A stretch of 25,037 bases of DNA from Pseudomonadota bacterium (lineage in GTDB: Bacteria; Pseudomonadota; Alphaproteobacteria; Sphingomonadales; Sphingomonadaceae), in contig JAEZHP010000112.1 of the NCBI GenBank assembly GCA_023416515.1, forward strand, positions 1-25,037, written 5' to 3'. A program made the position numbers and the translations under genes. This document shows, piece by piece, positions 7,062 through 13,767 of this stretch. The notes under the pieces were generated by a model. It was not told the origin of the DNA and did no database searches. It worked only from the letters and a program-made list of their open reading frames with translations. Numbering within the stretch: position 1 is the stretch's first letter; every line of letters starts with the position of its first letter.

Positions 7062-7077
7062 TTAACGCGGCGCTAAC
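7062..7077 (+). promoter_or_regulatory. Candidate CtrA-type box upstream of the Tad genes
   Basis: TTAA (7062-7065), seven bases, then CTAAC (7073-7077). The known alphaproteobacterial CtrA consensus is TTAA-N7-TTAA(C), so this differs at one base. It lies 81 bases upstream of the first Tad gene, a usual place for activation. The gap 7046-7157 also holds a possible -10 (TATACC, 7108-7113). A single near-match can occur by chance in a sequence this long, so confidence is moderate to low. Confidence 0.4.
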
Positions 7078-7157
7078 CGCGTTCGATGAAGCGCCCTTAT
7101 CTCCTTCTATACCATTAGCATAGCGCGGCCCCCCGAACGGGCCGGGCAGGAGCCCAT

Positions 7158-9104
7158 ATGGCTATGCGTAAGGGATCAGGAGCGGAGGACGGGCCGATCG
7201 GCCGCGGCGTGCTGCGCCGGCTCGCTCGCGACAAGAAGGGCAACACCCTCGCCATCGTTGGAGCGGCGCTCGTGCCGCTGACCGCGATGATCGGCTCCGG
7301 CGTCGACATGAGCCGCGCATATATGGCCAAGCAACGGCTTCAGAGCGCGTGCGACGCCGCCGCGCTCGCCGGACGCCGGGTCATGACCAACGACCAGATG
7401 AGCAACGCGGTCCGCGACGAGGCGCGCGCCTATTTCAACTTCAACTTCGCACAGAATGCCTACCAGACCGCGAGCTTTACGCCTGACGTGTCGCGCTCGG
7501 GCCCCGGCACGGTCCGGGTGAGCGCGGCGACAACGATCCCGACCAGCATTATGAGGCTCTTCGGCTATACGAGCCTGCCACTGAGCGTGACCTGCGACGC
7601 GTCGTTGAACTACGTCAACACGGACGTCCTGCTGGTGCTCGACGTCACCGGCTCGATGAGCACGGCGCTGGACGGGTCGACCCGCATTGTCGCGCTGCGC
7701 GACGCGGTGATGGCGCTCTACGACCAGCTCGCGCCGATTCAGGCCCAGCTCGAGGCGGCCGGGCTTCGGCTACGCTACGGGATTGTGCCCTATTCAAGCA
7801 CGGTCAACGTCGGCGAGCTTCTCCGCAGCGCGAACGTCAACAATCTCGCCGAAGAGGCGGAATATTCGACGATCGTCGCGAACTACAACACGCCGGTCTA
7901 CATTCCTCAGCAGGGAACTCCGGAGCCCGCGGTTGAGCAAGTCTACAACCGGGCAATCACCCGCGCAGATTGCGACAGCTACGGGCGCAACGTGACCTTC
8001 TCGGGCTTCACTCCAAGTGCGTCGCAGGGCGGCGGCCCGCCGCCCAACCCGTCATGGTCGCGCACCTTCGAGAACAACGAGTCGGCGGGCGTCGATTGGG
8101 GCTGGCCGGGCGCTACGGTCGCGTCGGGAACCACTCGCAGCTGCCGGCGCCGATATGTCGAAGTCGATACGACCTACACGACCGAATACCGTTTCACGAA
8201 TTCCGAGTACCGCACGGAATCGATCGACACGTCGCCGTTCAGGACCAGCAATACGGCCCGCGTCGCCGTGGATTTCAACGGGACGGTTGCGACCCCCGGC
8301 ATTCGCGATCTCTTCGAGCTCGCGCGAGACGGCATCGGCGTGTCGACCGGGACGACCACCTGGAACGGCTGCATTGTCGAACGCGACACGGTGAGCACCA
8401 TCACCCCCACATCTCCGGTGGGTGTCGGGGACATCCCGGCCAACGCATTCGATCTGAACATCAACCTGATTCCGACCAATGACGATACGCGCTGGCGCCC
8501 AATGCTCCCGGACATCACGTTCAGGCGGACGGCTGGCTCCGTCACCTCGACCACTGGAGCGCTGGCCAACTCCTATTGTCCGGTGGGCGCCCGCCGTCTC
8601 GCCGCCTGGAACCGCAGCAATCTGCTCAATTACGTCAACAGCCTGCAGCCGGTGGGAAGCACCTATCACGACATCGGCATGATCTGGGGTGCCCGGTTGA
8701 TTTCGAATGCCGGGGTCTTCGGTGACAGTCCCGACAATTTCAACAACATGCCGGTCGCCCGCCACATCATCTTCATGACCGACGGCGCGATGGACACCGA
8801 CAACGGAATCAATGCCTTCCAGGGCATCGAGCGGAACGACAAACGCGTCAGCGGGATGTCGAACCCGTCGGAAACCGAGCTCAACGGACGGCACATGCAG
8901 CGCTTCCGAATGGCCTGCAACGCGGCCAAGAATAACAATACCTCGATCTGGGTGATCGCCTTCGCCGGCACCACGGTGAGCGGGCCGATGCTGGAGTGCG
9001 CGAGCAATCCCAACCAGGCGTCGACGGCGACCAACCGCCAGCAGCTGATCGATCGCTTCGCCGAGATCGGCCAGAATATCGGCGCACTGAGACTGACGCA
9101 GTGA
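7158..9104 (+). CDS. TadG-like pilus assembly protein with von Willebrand factor A domain
   Basis: A 648-residue protein. The N-terminus has the TadE/TadG pseudopilin pattern: a basic leader, then a hydrophobic helix (about residues 30-50, GNTLAIVGAALVPLTAMIGSGVD) followed by SRAYMAKQRLQSACDAAALAG. A vWA domain follows, with the MIDAS motif DVTGSMS at residues 162-168 and the second metal motif MTDGAMD around residue 542. These two are about 380 residues apart, far more than in a simple vWA domain; an insertion of about 250 residues (roughly 225-475), rich in Thr, Ser, Asn and aromatic residues, separates the halves. AGGAG (7148-7152) sits five bases before the ATG. The protein is expected in the inner membrane/periplasm supporting Flp/Tad pilus assembly. 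It overlaps the next gene by four bases. No other tad gene lies nearby, so the main cluster is elsewhere or absent. Confidence 0.88.
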   Translation: MAMRKGSGAEDGPIGRGVLRRLARDKKGNTLAIVGAALVPLTAMIGSGVDMSRAYMAKQRLQSACDAAALAGRRVMTNDQMSNAVRDEARAYFNFNFAQNAYQTASFTPDVSRSGPGTVRVSAATTIPTSIMRLFGYTSLPLSVTCDASLNYVNTDVLLVLDVTGSMSTALDGSTRIVALRDAVMALYDQLAPIQAQLEAAGLRLRYGIVPYSSTVNVGELLRSANVNNLAEEAEYSTIVANYNTPVYIPQQGTPEPAVEQVYNRAITRADCDSYGRNVTFSGFTPSASQGGGPPPNPSWSRTFENNESAGVDWGWPGATVASGTTRSCRRRYVEVDTTYTTEYRFTNSEYRTESIDTSPFRTSNTARVAVDFNGTVATPGIRDLFELARDGIGVSTGTTTWNGCIVERDTVSTITPTSPVGVGDIPANAFDLNINLIPTNDDTRWRPMLPDITFRRTAGSVTSTTGALANSYCPVGARRLAAWNRSNLLNYVNSLQPVGSTYHDIGMIWGARLISNAGVFGDSPDNFNNMPVARHIIFMTDGAMDTDNGINAFQGIERNDKRVSGMSNPSETELNGRHMQRFRMACNAAKNNNTSIWVIAFAGTTVSGPMLECASNPNQASTATNRQQLIDRFAEIGQNIGALRLTQ

Positions 9105-9694
9105 TCGCCTCCGCCCCCCGCAACCGGTTGGTGCGCGACAAGCGCGGCGCCACGATCATCGAGTTTGCGATGATCCTTCCGGCGCTGTGCCTCATCCTGC
9201 TCGGGACGTTCGAGCTCGGCTATCGGATGTACGTCGCGTCGGTCGTCCAGGGCGCGCTCCACGAAGCGGCACGAATGGCGACGGTCGGCGGCGTGACGAC
9301 GACTCAGATCGACACCCAGGTGAAGCGCCGGCTCTATTCGTTCAGCCATGCCGCCACCATCGTGACCTCGACCGACAGTTACGACGAGTTCAGCCAGGTC
9401 AGCCTGCCGGAGCGGATCACGTCGGACACGACTCCGCTGGGCCAGTACAACGCCGGCGACTGCTACGAGGATTACAACAACAACCAGCGCTACGATGTCG
9501 ATCGCGGGCGGGGCGGAATGGGCCAGTCCGATGACATCGTCCGCTACCAAGTGAGCATCAGCTATCCGCGGATGTTCCCGGTCGCGGGATTTTTCGGCTG
9601 GAGCAATACCGACACGATCACCGCCAACACGGTGCTTCGCAACCAGCCTTATGCCGGCCGAAGCATCCCCACTCCTTCGGTGCGCTGCTCATGA
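9101..9694 (+). CDS. TadE-like pseudopilin
   Basis: A 197-residue protein with a classic TadE N-terminus: short basic leader (RNRLVRDKRGATIIEFAMILP), then a hydrophobic helix about residues 20-40 (ALCLILLGTFELGYRMY), and downstream VASVVQGALHEAARMAT. The G-A-T-I-I-E-F motif resembles the prepilin peptidase site, with Glu at the +5 position, so processing by a TadV/CpaA-type peptidase is plausible. The C-terminal half is an extracytoplasmic domain with few recognisable features (CYEDYNNNQRYD could be a metal-binding Asp/Asn turn). GTG at 9101 overlaps the previous stop (GTGA), and the end overlaps the next start (ATGA), which points to coupled translation of all three genes. It is a minor pilin-like component of the Flp/Tad machine. 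Confidence 0.87.
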   Translation: MIASAPRNRLVRDKRGATIIEFAMILPALCLILLGTFELGYRMYVASVVQGALHEAARMATVGGVTTTQIDTQVKRRLYSFSHAATIVTSTDSYDEFSQVSLPERITSDTTPLGQYNAGDCYEDYNNNQRYDVDRGRGGMGQSDDIVRYQVSISYPRMFPVAGFFGWSNTDTITANTVLRNQPYAGRSIPTPSVRCS

Positions 9695-10440
9695 CCGGAT
9701 CGCATCCTGTGCTCGCCCGCCGGCCCCGGCGCGCGCTGCTTCGCGAGCTTCGCGGCTGCAACAGCGGCCTGGCGCTGACCGAGTTCGCATTCTCGCTGCC
9801 GATCCTGCTGGCGCTGAGCTTATACGGCTTCGAGACGGCCAATCTCGCGATTGCGCATCTTCGGGTCAGCAACATTGCCACGATTACTGCCGACAGCGCC
9901 GCGCGCGTTCGCGACAGCATCGACGAGGCGAACATCGTAGAGCTGATGACCGGCGCCAAGATGACTGGCAACTCGATCCGCTTTGCCGAGAACGGCCGCA
10001 TCTTCCTCACCGACATCGAGCGGCACACCGACGGTCGCCAGTGGATCCGCTGGCAGCGGTGTGACGGCGCCCTGAATGTCGCCTCCTCCTACGGCCCCGA
10101 TTTTCGGCCTAAGCGAGCCAATGGCGCGGTCATCGCCGACGGTACTGAAATCTATCAGTCGAATCGGACGACCTTGTCGGACGCGAGCCAGCGCAGCGAT
10201 CCAACCTATTCGACCCTGACCGCGGTCGGGCCTGCCGGTCGCCAGATCTCGGCGGCCTCGGGGACCGCGGTGATGGTGGTGGAGGTCGTGTACAATTACC
10301 AGCCGATCGTCTCGGAGCGGCTCTTCGGCCCGATCCAGATCCGCTATGAGAGCGCCTATAGCGTTCGCCAGCGCAGCGATCAGTCGCTGCGCAATGCCGG
10401 CCGGATAACGCCGCGCAGCTGCAATGCCTTTCAGGCCTGA
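9691..10440 (+). CDS. TadE/TadF-like pseudopilin
   Basis: A 249-residue protein with the same architecture as its upstream neighbour: a basic leader (residues 1-25), then the motif GLALTEFAFSLPILLALSLYGFETANLAI as a single hydrophobic helix, followed by HLRVSNIATITADSAARVRD, the usual TadE/F continuation. Here too the glutamate follows the processing-site glycine at a pseudopilin-like spacing. The remaining ~180 residues form an extracytoplasmic domain. It begins with an ATGA overlap with the TadE-like gene and closes the operon; the next gene on the minus strand ends ten bases further on. No terminator hairpin is seen in the short gap 10441-10449. Whether this is TadF or a second TadE cannot be decided from sequence alone. 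Confidence 0.84.
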   Translation: MTGSHPVLARRPRRALLRELRGCNSGLALTEFAFSLPILLALSLYGFETANLAIAHLRVSNIATITADSAARVRDSIDEANIVELMTGAKMTGNSIRFAENGRIFLTDIERHTDGRQWIRWQRCDGALNVASSYGPDFRPKRANGAVIADGTEIYQSNRTTLSDASQRSDPTYSTLTAVGPAGRQISAASGTAVMVVEVVYNYQPIVSERLFGPIQIRYESAYSVRQRSDQSLRNAGRITPRSCNAFQA

Positions 10441-10449
10441 CCAGAAGTC

Positions 10450-10983
10450 CTAGTTCGATTCCTGGGGTTGCTGAGCTCTGCTCGGAGGCGCCATCGGTCC
10501 CGAGCTGGGCGCGACGCCGGCCTGCACTCCCCAGCCGCCCTCGCCGCTCGTCGGCCTGCTCCAGCCTGCGGACGCCGAAGCCGAGGCGGCTCGGGGCGCG
10601 GATTGCTGCGGATGCGGCCCGGCCGCGGCCTGAAGGGCAGGGGCAGGGGCAGGGGCGCTGACCCGCTCCGGCGGCACGCGGATGTCGGTCACGCCGGATT
10701 TCGCCATCTCAGCCCGGAATGACGCTCTGGCATCGTTGCGAATCTGCTCGGCGACCGGGTCCGGCGCGGCGCGGAGGTTGTCACCCTCGCGCTCGGGCGT
10801 GGTGTTGCCGTTGGGCCAGAAACCTCCCGTGCCCACCATCGCGGACGCCGATGCTTCGGGCGAGGCCGGGCTGCCATCCGAGCTGCTTGCCGCATCCCCC
10901 GTGGGCGTGCCCGCGGTCGTCCAGCCAAGCGCGAGTCCGCCCAGGATTACGGTCCCGAACAGGCCAAGGTCCTTCACGCCCAT
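10450..10983 (-). CDS. Unrecognised single-pass protein with Pro/Ala/Ser-rich tail
   Basis: A 177-residue protein of a family I do not recognise. The N-terminus is MGVKDLGLFGTVILGGLALGW, one hydrophobic segment that is either a membrane anchor or an uncleaved signal. Beyond about residue 60 is a small region that could fold (PVAEQIRNDARASFRAEMAKSGV, probably helical), and then a low-complexity Ala/Pro/Ser/Gly tail to the end. The ATG at 10983 is well supported: GGGAGGTG (10990-10997 on this strand) is seven bases upstream. A run of GGGCAG copies at 10635-10656 encodes an alternating Ala-Pro stretch. It is convergent with the Tad operon and divergent from ahcY, sharing a 194-base intergenic region with it. 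It may be a periplasm-facing tether, but no function is claimed. Confidence 0.75.
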   Translation of the reverse strand: MGVKDLGLFGTVILGGLALGWTTAGTPTGDAASSSDGSPASPEASASAMVGTGGFWPNGNTTPEREGDNLRAAPDPVAEQIRNDARASFRAEMAKSGVTDIRVPPERVSAPAPAPALQAAAGPHPQQSAPRAASASASAGWSRPTSGEGGWGVQAGVAPSSGPMAPPSRAQQPQESN

Positions 10984-11084
10984 GCGTCGACACCTCCCAG
11001 CATGCGGACAGACTACGGCAAACGCCGTTAAAGAGCGGTTGCCGCTCGTTGCGAGCAGTGGCGTCGAGGGAGGGGCCTGGAAAC

Positions 11085-11104
11085 ATATAAAGATATCTTT
11101 ATAT
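11085..11104. promoter_or_regulatory. Perfect 20-bp palindromic operator upstream of ahcY (SahR-like candidate)
   Basis: ATATAAAGATATCTTTATAT is a perfect 20-bp palindrome, and its AT-rich composition stands out in a GC-rich region. It directly abuts the candidate -35 of ahcY (TTGAAA at 11105-11110), the position of a repressor site. In several Proteobacteria ahcY and methionine-cycle genes are controlled by SahR, an SAH-responsive ArsR-family regulator that binds palindromes; assigning this site to SahR is inference. No regulator gene is in the window. Confidence 0.65.
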
Positions 11105-11133
11105 TTGAAATTCGGCCGGGCTCGCGCTAGGGC
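11105..11133 (+). promoter_or_regulatory. Probable ahcY promoter
   Basis: TTGAAA (11105-11110), a 17-base spacer, then TAGGGC (11128-11133) within GCTAGGGCGCG. The -35 fits the sigma-70 consensus well; the -10 is weak by E. coli standards, but the same 11-mer lies upstream of the peroxiredoxin gene. Transcription would start near 11140, giving a leader of about 38 bases that includes the AGGAG ribosome site (11166-11170). Confidence 0.45.
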
Positions 11134-11177
11134 GCGCGTCACAAACGCCCAACTTTCGCAAATTCAGGAGCAGTCCC

Positions 11178-12590
11178 TTGGCCACGCAGCCCAAGTCCAA
11201 CTTTGACGACTATGTCATTCGCGATCTCAGCCTCGCCGACTTCGGCCGCAAGGAGATCGAGATCGCCGAGACCGAAATGCCGGGCCTGATGGCGCTGCGC
11301 GATGAGTTCGGCGCGTCGAAGCCGCTGAAGGGCGCGCGCATCACCGGCTCGCTCCACATGACCATCCAGACCGCGGTGCTCATCGAGACGCTCGCCGATC
11401 TCGGCGCCGAGATCCGCTGGGCCTCGTGCAACATCTTCTCGACCCAGGACCATGCCGCCGCCGCAATCGCCGCGCGGGGCATCCCGGTGTTCGCCGTGAA
11501 GGGCGAGACGCTCGAGGAATATTGGGATTACGTGGTCCGCATCTTCGACTGGGGCCAGGATACGACCTGCAACATGATCCTCGACGATGGCGGCGACGCC
11601 ACCATGTTCGCTCTGTGGGGCGCGCGCGTCGAGGCCGGCGAAGAGCTGTTCACCCCGTCGAACGAGGAAGAGGAAATCTTCGCCGCGACCCTGAAGCGCT
11701 TCCTCGCGGAGCGTCCGGGCTACCTCACCAAGACCGTCGCCGCGATCAAGGGCGTCTCGGAAGAGACCACCACCGGCGTCCACCGCCTCTATGAGCTCGC
11801 CAAGCAGGGCAAGCTTCCGTTCCCGGCGATCAACGTCAACGACAGCGTCACCAAGTCGAAGTTCGACAATCTCTACGGCTGCAAGGAAAGCCTCGTCGAC
11901 TCGATCCGCCGCGCCACCGACGTCATGCTCGCCGGCAAGATCGCCGTCGTCGCCGGCTTCGGCGATGTCGGTAAGGGCTCGGCCGCTTCGCTGCGCAACG
12001 GCGGCGCGCGCGTGCTGGTGACCGAGATCGACCCGATCTGCGCGCTTCAGGCGGCGATGGAAGGCTATGAGGTCGTGACGATGGAAGAGGCGGCGACGCG
12101 CGCCGACATTTTCGTCACCGCGACCGGCAACATGGACGTGCTCACGCTCGACCATATGCGCGCGATGAAGAACATGGCGATCGTTTGCAACATCGGCCAC
12201 TTCGACAGCGAGATCCAGATTTCGGCGCTGAACAACATGAAGTGGACCGAGATCAAGCCGCAGGTCGACGAGGTCGAGTTCCCGGACGGCAAGAAGATCA
12301 TCGTGCTCGCCAAGGGCCGCCTCGTGAATCTCGGCTGCGGCACTGGCCATCCGAGCTTCGTGATGAGCTCGTCCTTCACCAACCAGGTTCTCGCTCAGAT
12401 CGAACTTTGGACCAAGGCGGAGACGTACGAGAACAAGGTCTACGTCCTCCCGAAGCATCTCGACGAGAAGGTCGCCGCGCTCCACCTCGACAAGCTCGGC
12501 GTGAAGATGACGACCCTCAGCCAGAAGCAGGCCGACTATATCGGGGTGCCGGTCGAAGGCCCGTTCAAGCCAGATCATTACCGCTACTGA
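11178..12590 (+). CDS. ahcY: Adenosylhomocysteinase (S-adenosylhomocysteine hydrolase)
   Basis: A 470-residue cytoplasmic NAD-dependent enzyme that reversibly splits S-adenosylhomocysteine into adenosine and homocysteine, clearing the product inhibitor of methyltransferases. The Rossmann motif AGFGDVGKGSA lies near residues 260-270, followed by VLVTEIDPICALQAAMEGYEV; substrate-site motifs include ETTTGVHRLYEL, FPAINVNDSVTKSKFDN and NIGHFDSEI; the C-terminus KPDHYRY is diagnostic, its Lys and Tyr reaching the neighbouring subunit's NAD site. The length matches the longer bacterial form, which carries an extra ~40-residue segment. The start is TTG at 11178, preceded by AGGAG seven bases upstream; no better ATG or GTG gives the family N-terminus. 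It is monocistronic, with its own promoter, palindromic operator and strong terminator. Confidence 0.98.
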   Translation: MATQPKSNFDDYVIRDLSLADFGRKEIEIAETEMPGLMALRDEFGASKPLKGARITGSLHMTIQTAVLIETLADLGAEIRWASCNIFSTQDHAAAAIAARGIPVFAVKGETLEEYWDYVVRIFDWGQDTTCNMILDDGGDATMFALWGARVEAGEELFTPSNEEEEIFAATLKRFLAERPGYLTKTVAAIKGVSEETTTGVHRLYELAKQGKLPFPAINVNDSVTKSKFDNLYGCKESLVDSIRRATDVMLAGKIAVVAGFGDVGKGSAASLRNGGARVLVTEIDPICALQAAMEGYEVVTMEEAATRADIFVTATGNMDVLTLDHMRAMKNMAIVCNIGHFDSEIQISALNNMKWTEIKPQVDEVEFPDGKKIIVLAKGRLVNLGCGTGHPSFVMSSSFTNQVLAQIELWTKAETYENKVYVLPKHLDEKVAALHLDKLGVKMTTLSQKQADYIGVPVEGPFKPDHYRY

Positions 12591-12610
12591 TCCGGGCGCA
12601 AGCACAAGCA

Positions 12611-12644
12611 AGGCCGGCGAGGGAGCACCTCGCCGGCCTTTTTT
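12611..12644 (+). terminator. Rho-independent terminator of ahcY
   Basis: A perfect 12-bp GC-rich stem (12611-12622 with 12628-12639) around the loop GAGCA, running into six T residues (12639-12644). It lies 20 bases after the ahcY stop. It could also act in the other direction for the convergent hydroxylase gene, although the T-run on that side is poor. Confidence 0.93.
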
Positions 12645-12654
12645 GTTGCGTTTC

Positions 12655-13656
12655 TCAGGCGCTCGGGCCGTCGAGAGCCTCGAACAGGGAGGTGACGGCC
12701 CGCTGCTCGTCCTGATCGAGCTCGGGCCTCCACACGTCGAAGATCAGCAATATGCGGTCGGACGTGCCTCCGTTCCACGCCTCGTGCTCGACGGTGTCGT
12801 CGAACACGAGAAGCTTGCCTTCCTCCCATTCGCGGGTCTCGCCCCCTACCCGGAAGCCGCAGCCCGGCGGCACGACCAGGGGAAGGTGGCAGATCAGGCG
12901 GGCATTGAGCATTCCGTGATGCGGAGGAATGCGTGCGCCCGGCTGAAGCCGGGAGAAGAGGACCGAGGGGGCTCGCACGGTGATGTGGGGAAGCGGGGCC
13001 TGCTGGACCGCTGCCAGCGTCCGCGGAAAATGGTCGGCGAGCCCGGCGACGGGGCTGCCTTTCTCCCAGATGTAGAGAGTGCTCCAGGCCGGGTTGTCGA
13101 CGAGGCCATGATATTCGCTGCGCGGCCGATCCGGATTGCTCAGCATGTAGGGTGAGAAGCCGTCCTCGCCCCGCGCGAGCCAGGCGGTCAGCTCCTCCTG
13201 GATTGCACCGGTCTGGGCCTCGAGAGCCGCTGCCCATGGCAGCTCCTCGCGCTCATAGTAACGGCGCTGCGGAAGGTCGGGATAATAATAAGTGGTCGGG
13301 CGCTGGAGCTCGAGCTCAGCGTGCTGGCGGCCGGTCAGCAGGTCCAGCGACTTCTGGAAGCGGGGAGGGCGCTTCCCCTCGGGAAAGCCCGCCTGGCTCA
13401 GGGAGTCGAGCAGATGCCGCTCGAAGCGGCCCTCGGCCGCCGCGATCGCCGCCTGGGCGCGCTCGATCGGCTGCTTCAGGCTCATCGGAAGCGGACCTCC
13501 GCGGGCCGAAGCGGCGCGAAGCGCGGCCTTGTAGAAGGCCACGGCATTGCGCTCTTCTCCGGCGGCGTTGCGATGGTCGCCCTTCGCCACCAACGCCTCG
13601 ACGTTCCTCGGATCGCTGCTGAGCAGCCGGTCAATTTCGGCTTCTGAAGATGTCAT
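12655..13656 (-). CDS. Aspartyl/asparaginyl beta-hydroxylase-type Fe(II)/2-oxoglutarate oxygenase with N-terminal helical (TPR-like) region
   Basis: A 333-residue protein. Residues about 1-75 are helical with a TPR-like pattern (DPRNVEALVAKGDHRNAAGEERNAVAFYKAAL). The C-terminal half is the Asp/Asn beta-hydroxylase fold: iron ligands His246 (PPHHGMLN) and His291 (FDDTVEHEAWN), with 2-oxoglutarate contacts His257 and Arg301 at the same spacings as His679/His690/His725/Arg735 of human AspH. It should hydroxylate a protein side chain or a lipid acyl chain; the AspH-like core and the TPR-like front favour a protein or peptide. No signal peptide is seen, so it is cytoplasmic. It lies downstream of the TonB receptor on the same strand, but a strong terminator separates them. 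TAAGAC (13664-13669) sits as a -10 right before the ATG, so it may be leaderless. Confidence 0.88.
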   Translation of the reverse strand: MTSSEAEIDRLLSSDPRNVEALVAKGDHRNAAGEERNAVAFYKAALRAASARGGPLPMSLKQPIERAQAAIAAAEGRFERHLLDSLSQAGFPEGKRPPRFQKSLDLLTGRQHAELELQRPTTYYYPDLPQRRYYEREELPWAAALEAQTGAIQEELTAWLARGEDGFSPYMLSNPDRPRSEYHGLVDNPAWSTLYIWEKGSPVAGLADHFPRTLAAVQQAPLPHITVRAPSVLFSRLQPGARIPPHHGMLNARLICHLPLVVPPGCGFRVGGETREWEEGKLLVFDDTVEHEAWNGGTSDRILLIFDVWRPELDQDEQRAVTSLFEALDGPSA

Positions 13657-13716
13657 GGCCCTGTCTTAGCGGGCCGAGGGATCGGTCACAGCAGCTTTTC
13701 GCCTCGTCGATCAGCC

Positions 13717-13746
13717 AAAAAAAAGGGGCCGCCCAAAGGCGGCCCC
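13717..13746 (-). terminator. Rho-independent terminator of the TonB-dependent receptor gene
   Basis: Read on the minus strand, a perfect 9-bp stem of GGGGCCGCC/GGCGGCCCC (13738-13746 with 13725-13733) with a four-base loop runs straight into eight T residues (13724-13717). It lies 21 bases beyond the receptor stop and 60 bases before the hydroxylase start, so the two genes are probably separate transcripts. Confidence 0.93.
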
Positions 13747-13767
13747 CAAATTGTGCAATGAGCGGTC

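Noticed and set aside
11033..11047. Hairpin GAGCGG-TTG-CCGCTC upstream of ahcY
   Set aside because: A short stem with no U-run and no riboswitch-like surroundings. It lies upstream of the predicted ahcY transcription start, so an RNA role in ahcY is unlikely.
11140..11177. Possible SAH or SAM riboswitch in the ahcY leader
   Set aside because: The predicted leader is only about 38 bases, with no conserved riboswitch core or extended pairing. The palindromic DNA operator explains regulation better.
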